Below, one piece after another: positions 8,411-16,182 of a DNA stretch of 32,277 bases. The stretch is from Prevotellaceae bacterium UBA4332 (GTDB lineage: Bacteria > Bacteroidota > Bacteroidia > Bacteroidales > Bacteroidaceae): positions 1 through 32,277 of the forward strand of contig DGTQ01000024.1 in assembly GCA_002394365.1 (NCBI GenBank). The letters run 5' to 3'. Position numbers and translations under genes: made by a program. The first letter of the stretch is position 1. Each line of letters begins with the position of its first letter. A model generated the notes under the pieces. The model saw nothing but the letters and a program-made list of their open reading frames with translations. It made no database searches and was not told where the DNA came from.

Positions 8411-10258
8411 TTATCTGTTATATGAGCCGTAGGCTATGCGGCGCTTCTGGAAGTCGGTGGCGCGTTTTTCGGAGTTGGGGGAGAGTTTGCCCATGATGTA
8501 TCTCTCCATGAGCAGGCCTCCGATGGGCACTCCGTATTCGGCACCGAAGCCTCCGTTTTCTACATAGACGGCAACGGCTATCTTAGGATTGTCCATAGGG
8601 GCGAAACCCATAAAGACGGAGTGGTCCTGGCCTCGGTTCTGCGCTGTGCCTGTCTTGCCACAGGCTGGGAAAGGCAGGGCGCTGAGTGCGTGACATGTGC
8701 CGCCAAGGACGGAGGCGCGCATACCTTGTACTACCCAGTCGTAAGCCTCTCGGGAGGCAAGGGTGTAATGACGAGAGGAGAAGGTTGAGTCAAGAGGTTC
8801 TCCCTGTACTTTCTTCACTACGTGAGGCACACGATAATAGCCACGATTGGCTATGGTGGCTCCGAGGTTGGCTATCTGGAGGGGCGTGAGGTTTACCTCA
8901 CCCTGCCCTATCGAGATAGAGATGATGGTGAGTCCGTTCCACGAACCTTTATAGTGGGAGTCATAGTAATCGCCGTTAGGGATGAGTCCGCGCTTCTCGC
9001 CTGGGAGGTCGATACCCGTCTTATAGCCGAAGCCCATAGAGACCATATAGTCTCGCCAACGGTTCATGGCATTGAGCGGGGAGCCGTATTTGGCACGGTT
9101 GCCTATCATATAGTATAGTCCCCAGCAGAAGAAGGCGTTGCAGGAGGTGGAAAGGGCGGGCACGAGGGAGAGGGGGGAGGCATGGCCGTGACACCCCACA
9201 TGGAGGCCTCGGAAGGAGAAGCCGTGATAGCAGGGAAACTGGGTGGTGGGGGTGATGATGCCCTCGGTAAGATAGGTCAGAGCCTGCGTAGTCTTGAAGG
9301 TGGAGCCTGGGGGGTATTGTCCCATGATGGAGCGGTTGAGGAGGGGTTTCCACACGTTGCGCTGCAGGGCAAGGTGGTTCTTGCCACGCTTGCGTCCTGT
9401 CATAATGCGTGGGTCATAGGTGGGAGAAGACGCCATGCAGAGCACTTCACCTGTGGAGGGTTCTATAGCCACAATGCTGCCTATCTTGCCCTCGAGGAGT
9501 CGCTCGGCAAGGGCTTGCAGTTCTAAGTCGAGAGAGAGCGTGAGGTCCTTGCCTGCCACAGGACGACGGTCGAAGGCACCATTGCGGTAGCGGCCCTTGA
9601 TGCGCCCGTGGGCATCGCGAAGGAGTACCTGCATGCCTTTCTCGCCACGCAGCTGTTTTTCGTAATAGCGCTCTACGCCCAGCTTGCCTATATAGTCGCC
9701 TTGCTGATAGTACTCGTCTTCCTTAATGTCGGAGGGTGATACTTCTGCCACGTCTCCGAGGACGTGGGCAGCGTAGGGGTACTGATACTGGCGAATGGTG
9801 CGTCGCTGGATATAGAAGCCTGGGAAGCGGAAGAGTTTCTCGCGAAAAATGGAGAAATCGTGTTCGTCAAGCTGCGTCATGAACATCTGCTGGGTGTAGC
9901 GGGAATAGCCTGGATTCTTGTTGCTGTCCTTGATGTCGCTCATGCGCTTGATGAAATCTTCCTTGGTTATGCCGAGGGCGTCGCAGAGCTCGAGTGTGTC
10001 GATGCGGTCTTTTGCCTCGTTCATGACCACCATGATATCGAAGGCAGGCTGATTATAGACAAGGAGCTTGCCGTTGCGGTCGTAGATGGCGCCACGGGAG
10101 GGGTATTCTATCTTCTTGAGAAAAGCGTTGGAGTCGGCACTCTTGCGATAGTCATCGCTCATTATCTGGAGGACAAAGAGGCGCACGATGTATGTGAGCA
10201 CTATAGCAGCTGCTATACCACCTATAACATACTTGCGCTTTGTAAAGTCTTTATCCAT
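8411..10258 (-). CDS. mrdA: Penicillin-binding protein 2, elongasome transpeptidase
   Basis: 615 residues from an ATG. One N-terminal membrane helix (about residues 12-32) is followed by the pedestal region beginning at SRGAIYDRNG (54-63) and a transpeptidase domain with STFK (catalytic Ser319, Lys322), SCN (372-374) and KTGTA (535-539). It cross-links peptidoglycan during sidewall growth together with RodA under control of MreB/C/D. Length and motif spacing are normal for class B PBP2. It starts 6 bp after the mreD stop and is the last gene of the cell-shape operon here; the glycosyltransferase gene rodA does not follow. Confidence 0.97.
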   Translation of the reverse strand: MDKDFTKRKYVIGGIAAAIVLTYIVRLFVLQIMSDDYRKSADSNAFLKKIEYPSRGAIYDRNGKLLVYNQPAFDIMVVMNEAKDRIDTLELCDALGITKEDFIKRMSDIKDSNKNPGYSRYTQQMFMTQLDEHDFSIFREKLFRFPGFYIQRRTIRQYQYPYAAHVLGDVAEVSPSDIKEDEYYQQGDYIGKLGVERYYEKQLRGEKGMQVLLRDAHGRIKGRYRNGAFDRRPVAGKDLTLSLDLELQALAERLLEGKIGSIVAIEPSTGEVLCMASSPTYDPRIMTGRKRGKNHLALQRNVWKPLLNRSIMGQYPPGSTFKTTQALTYLTEGIITPTTQFPCYHGFSFRGLHVGCHGHASPLSLVPALSTSCNAFFCWGLYYMIGNRAKYGSPLNAMNRWRDYMVSMGFGYKTGIDLPGEKRGLIPNGDYYDSHYKGSWNGLTIISISIGQGEVNLTPLQIANLGATIANRGYYRVPHVVKKVQGEPLDSTFSSRHYTLASREAYDWVVQGMRASVLGGTCHALSALPFPACGKTGTAQNRGQDHSVFMGFAPMDNPKIAVAVYVENGGFGAEYGVPIGGLLMERYIMGKLSPNSEKRATDFQKRRIAYGSYNR

Positions 10259-10264
10259 TCTCTC

Positions 10265-10759
10265 TTATGAATTATCTTTTATTGAAAATTCTATGACAAG
10301 GATAATCGCGAGGGTGAGAACCAGACTGGCACCCGTAGTGATGAGCCATTCCTGCCAATCCATAGTGCCTGAAAGGAAACTGAGCATGTAATAGACTATG
10401 CAGTATATGGCAAGAAGGATAAGGGCATAGGCAAAATAGCGCGTAAAGCCGAGCGCACGCAGAGTGGGCTGGAAATTGGGGGCATCTTCACGACGGAGGA
10501 ACAGCTCGAGCACGTAGGGCTGCAGACAGGCTATAAGTGTCATAGTGGTGGATGCCTGACCTGGCGTGTTGCTGAAGGCATCGACGGATAAGCCGAGGAT
10601 GAAGCTGAGCACCATAGAGAGGACCTTGTTCATGCCTCGATGCATGTGGAGCACCATCCAGGTATATACGAGGGGTGTTGCCACATCAAAGAGATGGATG
10701 CGACCAAAGAACAACGCCTGCAAGAGGGTGAAGATGATTATGTAGAGGAGATATTTCAA
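10265..10759 (-). CDS. mreD: Rod shape-determining protein MreD
   Basis: 164 residues, very hydrophobic with about five membrane segments starting with LLYIIIFTLLQALFFG and a conserved-looking GLSVDAFSNTPGQ loop. MreD is an integral membrane part of the elongasome and works with MreC. The start is taken as the TTG at 10757-10759, since no upstream ATG is available and the next internal Met would remove the first helix. This TTG lies 3 nt after a heptamer array, and there is no Shine-Dalgarno sequence. Confidence 0.9.
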   Translation of the reverse strand: MKYLLYIIIFTLLQALFFGRIHLFDVATPLVYTWMVLHMHRGMNKVLSMVLSFILGLSVDAFSNTPGQASTTMTLIACLQPYVLELFLRREDAPNFQPTLRALGFTRYFAYALILLAIYCIVYYMLSFLSGTMDWQEWLITTGASLVLTLAIILVIEFSIKDNS

Positions 10760-10762
10760 TAG

Positions 10763-10776
10763 TTGAGAGTTGAGAG
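10763..10776. repeat. Heptamer tandem repeat between mreC and mreD
   Basis: TTGAGAG twice in tandem on the + strand (CTCTCAA on the transcribed sense), filling the 20-bp spacer and ending 3 nt before the mreD start codon. Confidence 0.6.
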
Positions 10777-10779
10777 TTA

Positions 10780-11643
10780 CTATGAGTTGCCTTCGCGCAG
10801 AGAGTCTTGTGCGGCTCGGAGAATCTGGAGGCGCTCACGCATAGGTGTGTCGTCGATGACGCAGACGTCGCGCACGTTGGCGAAGTCGGTGTAGAGCTGC
10901 ACCTGCAGACTGTAGGAGAGCCCATCAACGGAGTTAAGCACATGTATTATCTTGCCCACGGCTATGCCTGGAGGGAATACTGAGGAGTAGCCCGAGGTAA
11001 CGACACGGTCGTAGAGGGCAAAATGGGCATGGCGGGGTATGTCGTCAACATAGGCAAGATTGCTCGCCTTGCCGTCCCAGCGCAGATAGCCGAAATAGCC
11101 TCGGCGCTGTATGGCACAGCTGATGCTGGACTTAGAGGAGAGGACGGGGATGACGACGGAATAATGGTCGGAGGTGAGATAGACAATGCCCACTATGCCC
11201 TTGCCGCTGATAACACCCATATTGCGGTGTATGCCGTCGGCAGAGCCTTTGTTGATAGTGATGAAATTGTCGCGCTCATGCACACTGTTGTGTATCACCT
11301 TGGCGGGGGTGAGCTTGTAGCCCTGCAACACAGAAGAAGCAGAAAGGGCTCTATAGAGAGAGTCCCCTTTCTGCTCGGAAAGTTTCTCGGAAAGTTTCTG
11401 CACCTCGTGCTCGAGGTAAGCATTGCGCATGGTAAGCTCCTCATTGAGTGTTGCCAGATGGAAGTAATGCTTCACGGCAGAGTCAACTTCATACACCTTG
11501 GCTGCCACGATATTGGCAGAAGATATCCACACAGCATTCTGATTGTTGTTGTGTCTGAACAACAGAACGAGACCAGACACTTCGAGCAAAAAGAATACAA
11601 ACCAATGAAAGTGGACGTTTATGAAATCGAGGAGATTGCGCAC
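10780..11643 (-). CDS. mreC: Rod shape-determining protein MreC
   Basis: 287 residues. A membrane helix at about residues 12-28 is followed by a predicted periplasmic coiled coil (about 55-100, rich in Glu/Leu: LNEELTMRNAYLEHEVQKL) and the paired beta-barrel domains typical of MreC, including DNFITINKGSADGI, GKGIVGIVYL and VVTSGYSSVFPPGIAVGKI. It activates PBP2/RodA from the periplasmic side. The gene begins 3 bp after mreB ends and precedes mreD by 20 bp, so it is co-transcribed. Length is usual for the family. Confidence 0.96.
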   Translation of the reverse strand: MRNLLDFINVHFHWFVFFLLEVSGLVLLFRHNNNQNAVWISSANIVAAKVYEVDSAVKHYFHLATLNEELTMRNAYLEHEVQKLSEKLSEQKGDSLYRALSASSVLQGYKLTPAKVIHNSVHERDNFITINKGSADGIHRNMGVISGKGIVGIVYLTSDHYSVVIPVLSSKSSISCAIQRRGYFGYLRWDGKASNLAYVDDIPRHAHFALYDRVVTSGYSSVFPPGIAVGKIIHVLNSVDGLSYSLQVQLYTDFANVRDVCVIDDTPMRERLQILRAAQDSLREGNS

Positions 11644-11646
11644 GTA

Positions 11647-12672
11647 TTATCTCATTAGGAATGAGAACTTATCTATATTCTTCAAGGCTATGCCTGCACC
11701 ACGTGCTACGCTGAGCAACGGGTCTTCGGCTACATGGAAGGTGATGCCTATCTTCTTCTCAAGACGCGCACCGAGACCACGCAACAGGGCTCCGCCACCA
11801 GAGAGCCAGATGCCATTCTTTACTATGTCGGCATAGAGCTCTGGGGGTGTATTCTCGAGCGCCTGAAGGACGGCGTTCTCAATCTTTGCTACGGTCTTGT
11901 CTATGCAGTGGGCTATCTCCTGGTAGCACACTGACACCTCCATAGGGAGGGCTGTGATGCGGTTAGGACCGTGAACGACGTAGTCTTCTGGAGCTTCTTC
12001 CTCAGGCAACTCGGCAAGGGCAGAACCAACGTTTATCTTGATGCGCTCTGCCATGCGCTCGCTGACCTTGATATTGTGCTGACGCGCCATGTAGTCCTGT
12101 ATGTCGGCTGTGAGCTCGTCGCCTGCCACACGGATAGACTGGTTGGTGACGATGCCACCAAGGGAGATAACAGCTATCTCGGTAGAACCACCGCCTATAT
12201 CTACTATCATGTTGCCTTCTGGTGCCTCCACATCGATGCCGATGCCGACGGCTGCTGCCATAGGCTCGAAGATAAGATAAACGTCGCGACCATCAGCATG
12301 CTCGGCTGAATCGCGCACAGCACGCAGCTCTACCTCGGTAGAACCTGAAGGTACGCCTATCACCATGCGGAGAGATGGAGAAAAGAGGTGACGACCAGAG
12401 TGGACCATCTTGATAAGTCCGCGCATCATCATCTCACAGGCAGAGAAGTCGGCAATGACTCCATCGCGAAGAGGGCGCACGGTCTTTATGCGGTCATTGG
12501 TCTTCTCATACATACTCTTGGCACGCTCACCAACGGCTATCATCTTGTTGGTGTCACGGTCTATTGCCACAACGGAGGGCTGGTCGACAACTATCTTCTC
12601 ACCCTGAATGATGATGGTGTTGGCTGTGCCGAGGTCAATTGCTATTTCTTGTACGAAAGAAAAGAATCCCAT
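11647..12672 (-). CDS. mreB: Actin-like cell-shape protein MreB
   Basis: 341 residues with the actin-fold nucleotide motifs in order: phosphate-1 DLGTANTIIIQ near residue 13, phosphate-2 VDIGGGSTEIAVISLGG in the middle, and the adenosine loop WLSGGGALLRGL near the C-terminus; EPMAAAVGIG precedes phosphate-2. It forms membrane-attached filaments that steer the sidewall synthesis complex. The ATG lies 53 bp after the purH stop, behind four heptamers. Confidence 0.98.
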   Translation of the reverse strand: MGFFSFVQEIAIDLGTANTIIIQGEKIVVDQPSVVAIDRDTNKMIAVGERAKSMYEKTNDRIKTVRPLRDGVIADFSACEMMMRGLIKMVHSGRHLFSPSLRMVIGVPSGSTEVELRAVRDSAEHADGRDVYLIFEPMAAAVGIGIDVEAPEGNMIVDIGGGSTEIAVISLGGIVTNQSIRVAGDELTADIQDYMARQHNIKVSERMAERIKINVGSALAELPEEEAPEDYVVHGPNRITALPMEVSVCYQEIAHCIDKTVAKIENAVLQALENTPPELYADIVKNGIWLSGGGALLRGLGARLEKKIGITFHVAEDPLLSVARGAGIALKNIDKFSFLMR

Positions 12673-12681
12673 TTATGCGAA

Positions 12682-12709
12682 TTGAAAATTGAGAATTGAA
12701 AATTGAAAA
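12682..12709. repeat. Four heptamer tandem repeats upstream of mreB
   Basis: On the + strand TTGAAAA, TTGAGAA, TTGAAAA, TTGAAAA follow one another without gaps. On the sense strand they read TTTTCAA / TTCTCAA and end 9 nt before the mreB ATG. They occupy most of the purH-mreB spacer. Confidence 0.85.
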
Positions 12710-12725
12710 AACTTAACTGACGTGC

Positions 12726-13319
12726 TTACTTCAAGAACCACTTATTGATAGCAGTGTCGTAATGGCTTGAGACACCAAAGGCACGAGTAGCAAACATGCG
12801 ACGGTCCTCAATGTCGGTCTGGGCACCCTTCTTGTTGAGAATATCAAGAAGCACGCCATACTCTGCCTTGGAAGGCACGATAACGACGTCCTTGAAGTTC
12901 TTGGCTCCAGCACGAATGAGAGAGATGCCGCCGATATCTATCTTCTCGATAATGTCTGCCTCAGAAGCACCACTTGCAACGGTCTGCTCGAAGGGATAGA
13001 GGTCAACGATAACGAGGTCTATCTCTGGTATCTCATACTTTGCCATCTGGTCGAGGTCTGACTGCAACTCACGACGACCGAGTATGCCACCGAAGATTTT
13101 GGGATGAAGAGTCTTGACACGTCCGCCAAGAATAGAGGGATAGGTGGTAACATCTTCAACTGCCTGGCACTCGTAGCCAAGTGATTCAATAAACTTCTGG
13201 GTACCACCTGTAGAGAGGAACTTTACACCTTCTGCATTGAGCTTTGCAAGCAATTCGTCAAGGCCGTCCTTATGGAAGACACTGACGAGCGCTGTCTTGA
13301 TTTTCTTTGTTTCAGCCAT
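12726..13319 (-). CDS. purH: IMP cyclohydrolase, PurH N-terminal domain only
   Basis: 197 residues covering just the MGS-like IMP cyclohydrolase domain, whereas classical bifunctional PurH has about 500 residues with a C-terminal AICAR formyltransferase. Catalytic residues known from the human enzyme align by motif: Lys69 (GRVKTLHP), Tyr108 (DLYPF), Asp128 (KIDIGG) and Lys140 (GAKN). It closes the ring of FAICAR to give IMP, the last step of purine synthesis. The protein ends at the domain boundary (YDTAINKWFLK), and the 53 bp before mreB hold no trace of the second domain. AICAR formylation must be encoded elsewhere. Transcribed from its own promoter at 13411-13442, probably through mreB to mrdA. 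Confidence 0.93.
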   Translation of the reverse strand: MAETKKIKTALVSVFHKDGLDELLAKLNAEGVKFLSTGGTQKFIESLGYECQAVEDVTTYPSILGGRVKTLHPKIFGGILGRRELQSDLDQMAKYEIPEIDLVIVDLYPFEQTVASGASEADIIEKIDIGGISLIRAGAKNFKDVVIVPSKAEYGVLLDILNKKGAQTDIEDRRMFATRAFGVSSHYDTAINKWFLK

Positions 13320-13410
13320 TATAAATTCTGTTCTATTTTTATGGGTGGAAATCTAATTTTGATAGACTTACCGAAATACGACAAGGGAAACATTTCCCAA
13401 TTTACGGCTG

Positions 13411-13442
13411 CAAAATTACAAAATTTCTCTGGCATAAACAAA
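13411..13442 (-). promoter_or_regulatory. Promoter for purH-mreBCD-mrdA
   Basis: On the - strand TTTG (complement of 13439-13442) is followed after 20 nt by TAATTTTG (complement of 13411-13418), a full Bacteroidetes consensus. The leader to the purH ATG is about 85 nt. Confidence 0.75.
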
Positions 13443-13513
13443 ATTTTACACATTTTATTATGCAGTTAGCGAAAAATAGGACTCAGGAAAAGGAGGGTTT
13501 GGACTTTTTTTAG

Positions 13514-13521
13514 TAATTTTG
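13514..13521 (+). promoter_or_regulatory. Candidate -7 element for rlpA-cca
   Basis: TAATTTTG at 13514-13521 matches TAnnTTTG and lies 29 bp before the rlpA ATG. A TTTG exists upstream but only 12 nt away, so the -33 box is not convincing. Confidence 0.5.
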
Positions 13522-13550
13522 CGACATAATTTCTAAAACCACCCACTAAA

Positions 13551-14033
13551 ATGTTTATTATCCGACAATTTGCCGGACGCATGTTCATGGCTTTGACTCT
13601 ATTGCTAATGGCGGCAACGGCATCATATGCAGACAACTTACAGAAAGGAAAGGCTTCATTCTACTCGAAACGCTCCAACGGAGCAAGGACGAGCAGCGGC
13701 ATGAGACTGAACAACGACTCGCTGGTTTGTGCGCACAAGACACACCCCTTTGGCACAAAACTGCTGGTGAAGAACCCAGCAAACGGCAAGGAGGTGGTGG
13801 TAACCGTGATAGACAGAGGTCCACACATAAGGGGACGCATAGTGGACCTTTCGCGAGAGGCGGCGAGAAGACTTGGCATACTGGCTGCTGGAGTGGCTAT
13901 GGTAGAGGTGTCGGTATATGATGACATAGTGGTGCCATACGCACCAAAACCATACGAGAAGCCAGAGATAGACCTGGAACTGCCTGCTGAAGGAACGGGA
14001 AGCGTGACGCCCGACTGGCAGAAGAAAGACTGA
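13551..14033 (+). CDS. rlpA: RlpA-like double-psi beta-barrel lipoprotein/secreted protein
   Basis: 160 residues. An N-terminal signal peptide (about 1-27, ending ASYA before DN) has no lipobox Cys, so the product should be soluble in the periplasm rather than lipid-anchored. The double-psi beta-barrel core follows with KASFYSKR, SSGMRL, CAHKTHPFGTKLLV, VIDRGPHIRGRIVDLS. RlpA proteins bind or cleave stem-peptide-free peptidoglycan; whether this one is lytic cannot be told. The SPOR domain of larger relatives is absent, replaced by a short Pro/Glu-rich tail. The cca gene begins 2 bp after its stop. Confidence 0.85.
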   Translation: MFIIRQFAGRMFMALTLLLMAATASYADNLQKGKASFYSKRSNGARTSSGMRLNNDSLVCAHKTHPFGTKLLVKNPANGKEVVVTVIDRGPHIRGRIVDLSREAARRLGILAAGVAMVEVSVYDDIVVPYAPKPYEKPEIDLELPAEGTGSVTPDWQKKD

Positions 14034-14035
14034 CA

Positions 14036-15511
14036 ATGATAGAATATACTGACGAGGAACTCGCAGAGATACTGGACAAGGACATATTCCACCTCATAGC
14101 TGATACTGCTGATGAGCTGAAACTGGAATGTTATGTCGTGGGCGGATACGTTCGCGACATCTTTCTTGAATCACCATCGGAGGACATAGATGTCGTGGTG
14201 GTGGGAAATGAGAACGGAGACAAAAAGCCGGGGATTGCTGTAGCGAAACTGCTGAAGAAGAAACTGGGCAGGAGAGCTACGCTGTCGGTATTCAAGAATT
14301 TTGGTACTGCACAGGTAAAAATAGACGGCAAAACGGAGGTGGAGTTTGTTGGTGCAAGGCGAGAGAGCTACCAGCGGGATTCTCGCAAGCCCATAGTGGA
14401 GGATGGCACACTGGAGGATGACCAGAACCGCAGAGACTTTACCATTAACGCTATGGCGATATGCCTGAACAAGGAGCGATTCGGCGAACTCATTGACCCC
14501 TTCGGTGGACTTGACGACTTATGGGACGGCATAATACGCACCCCACTCGACCCTGACATAACTTTCTCTGACGACCCTCTGAGGATGCTGCGCTGCATAA
14601 GGTTTGCCACAAGACTCAACTTCATGATAGAGGACGAGACTTTTGATGCCCTGCAGCGTAATGCGGAACGCATAAAGATAATATCAGGTGAACGCATAAG
14701 CGAAGAGCTGAACAAGATAATGATGACCAAGGCTCCTTCAAGGGGCTTTGTGGATTTGCAGCGCAGCGGACTGTTGGAGCTTATCCTGCCAGAGCTTGCA
14801 GCTATGGACATGGTGGAGGAGCGCAACGGCAAGGCGCACAAGAATAATTTCTACCACACCCTGGAGGTGCTGGATAATGTTGTAGCACGCACTTCTGCTA
14901 CGGGGGACGGGCAAGAAATGGTCTTGTGGCTTAGATGGGCTGCCCTACTCCACGATATAGGCAAACCGAAGTCTAAACGCTGGGACAACAAACTGGGATG
15001 GACTTTCCACTCTCACAACTTCATTGGAGCAAAGATGGTGCCTGGGCTATTCCGCAGACTGAAACTGCCTATGGACCAAAAGATGAAGTATGTGCAGAAG
15101 CTGGTGGAACTGCACATGCGCCCTATCGCCATAGCTGACAACGAGGTGACTGATAGCGCCGTGAGACGACTGGTGAATGATGCTGGCGACGATATTGATG
15201 ACCTCATGATATTGTGTGAGGCTGACATAACATCAAAGAACCAGGTAAGGAAAAGACGTTTTCACGACAACTATATACTGGTGCGCAAAAAGATAGAGGA
15301 CCTGAAGCAAAGGGACTTCAAGCGCTTACTGCAGCCCGTGATTGACGGAAACGAGATAATGGAGATGTTTAACCTGAAGCCTTCGAAAGAGGTAGGTGAA
15401 CTGAAGCAATATCTGAAGGATGCCGTACTGGACGGCATAGTGCAGAATGAACATGAACCGCTAATGCGACTGCTTAACGATAAGGCGAAAGAAATGGGGC
15501 TACTAAAATAG
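14036..15511 (+). CDS. cca: CCA-adding tRNA nucleotidyltransferase with HD domain
   Basis: 491 residues. The class II nucleotidyltransferase head shows GGYVRD (36-41) and the metal-binding EDID (49-52), then RRDFTINAM (132-140) and the RNA-binding helices with DPLRMLRCIRFA (180-191). A C-terminal HD domain carries LLHDIGKPK (His306-Asp307). Together these indicate the enzyme that adds or repairs the 3' CCA of tRNA; the HD part would give phosphatase/phosphodiesterase activity. A poly(A) polymerase role is the alternative, since the head domains are alike. Short spacing implies co-transcription with rlpA. Confidence 0.9.
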   Translation: MIEYTDEELAEILDKDIFHLIADTADELKLECYVVGGYVRDIFLESPSEDIDVVVVGNENGDKKPGIAVAKLLKKKLGRRATLSVFKNFGTAQVKIDGKTEVEFVGARRESYQRDSRKPIVEDGTLEDDQNRRDFTINAMAICLNKERFGELIDPFGGLDDLWDGIIRTPLDPDITFSDDPLRMLRCIRFATRLNFMIEDETFDALQRNAERIKIISGERISEELNKIMMTKAPSRGFVDLQRSGLLELILPELAAMDMVEERNGKAHKNNFYHTLEVLDNVVARTSATGDGQEMVLWLRWAALLHDIGKPKSKRWDNKLGWTFHSHNFIGAKMVPGLFRRLKLPMDQKMKYVQKLVELHMRPIAIADNEVTDSAVRRLVNDAGDDIDDLMILCEADITSKNQVRKRRFHDNYILVRKKIEDLKQRDFKRLLQPVIDGNEIMEMFNLKPSKEVGELKQYLKDAVLDGIVQNEHEPLMRLLNDKAKEMGLLK

Positions 15512-15571
15512 TCCCATTTATTTATACAATCTCCACACATCATTTATGTGACTCGCACGCATCCTTTAATC

Positions 15572-15613
15572 AAAAAAAAAGCACCACAACAAGAGCGTTG
15601 TGATGCCTTTTTT
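15572..15613. terminator. Bidirectional terminator between cca and rplQ
   Basis: GCACCACAAC (15581-15590) pairs with GTTGTGATGC (15597-15606) with one mismatch and a 6-nt loop; nine A precede and a T-run follows, so it can terminate both converging transcripts. Confidence 0.8.
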
Positions 15614-15657
15614 CTATGTAACCCTCCACCACAAGGGGGAAGGAGTAAATTGTCTGT

Positions 15658-16176
15658 TTATTCAGCCTTAGCTTCCTCAGCTGCAGGTGCTTCAGCAGCA
15701 GGTGCTGCCTCTTCTGCCTTTACCTCCTCTGCAGGAGCTTCCTCTGCCTTTGGAGCAGCAGCCTTTTTGCCTGCACGACGAGTCTTCTTGGCAGCCTTTG
15801 GAGTCTTTGCCATTGCCTCATCAAAGTCAACGAGCTCGATGAAGCATGTCTCAGCTGCGTCACCCTGACGTGTACCGAGCTTGATGATACGTGTGTAACC
15901 ACCTGGGCGGTCGCCTACTTTCTCAGATACTGCAGAGAAAAGCTCCTTGATGGCATACTTGTCCTGCAGGTAAGAGAATACGACACGACGGTTGTTGGTG
16001 GTGTCTTCCTTAGCACGTGTGATAAGTGGCTCTACGTACTTCTTGAGTGCCTTAGCCTTGGCAACGGTCGTAGTGATTCTTTTGTGCATTATCAGCGATA
16101 CTGCCATGTTAGCCAACATAGCACTACGGTGAGATGCAGTACGACCGAGATGGTTGAATTTCTTGTTATGTCTCAT
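15658..16176 (-). CDS. rplQ: 50S ribosomal protein L17 with A/E-rich tail
   Basis: 172 residues. The conserved core starts RHNKKFNHLGRTASHR and ends near residue 118; E. coli L17 is 127 residues. The extra C-terminus is first basic (124-139, KAAKKTRRAGKKAA) and then a low-complexity Ala/Glu/Pro tail (140-172), which is not part of the universal fold. L17 binds 23S rRNA near the exit tunnel. Last gene of the alpha operon, 6 bp after rpoA. Confidence 0.97.
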   Translation of the reverse strand: MRHNKKFNHLGRTASHRSAMLANMAVSLIMHKRITTTVAKAKALKKYVEPLITRAKEDTTNNRRVVFSYLQDKYAIKELFSAVSEKVGDRPGGYTRIIKLGTRQGDAAETCFIELVDFDEAMAKTPKAAKKTRRAGKKAAAPKAEEAPAEEVKAEEAAPAAEAPAAEEAKAE

Positions 16177-16182
16177 TTGAGT

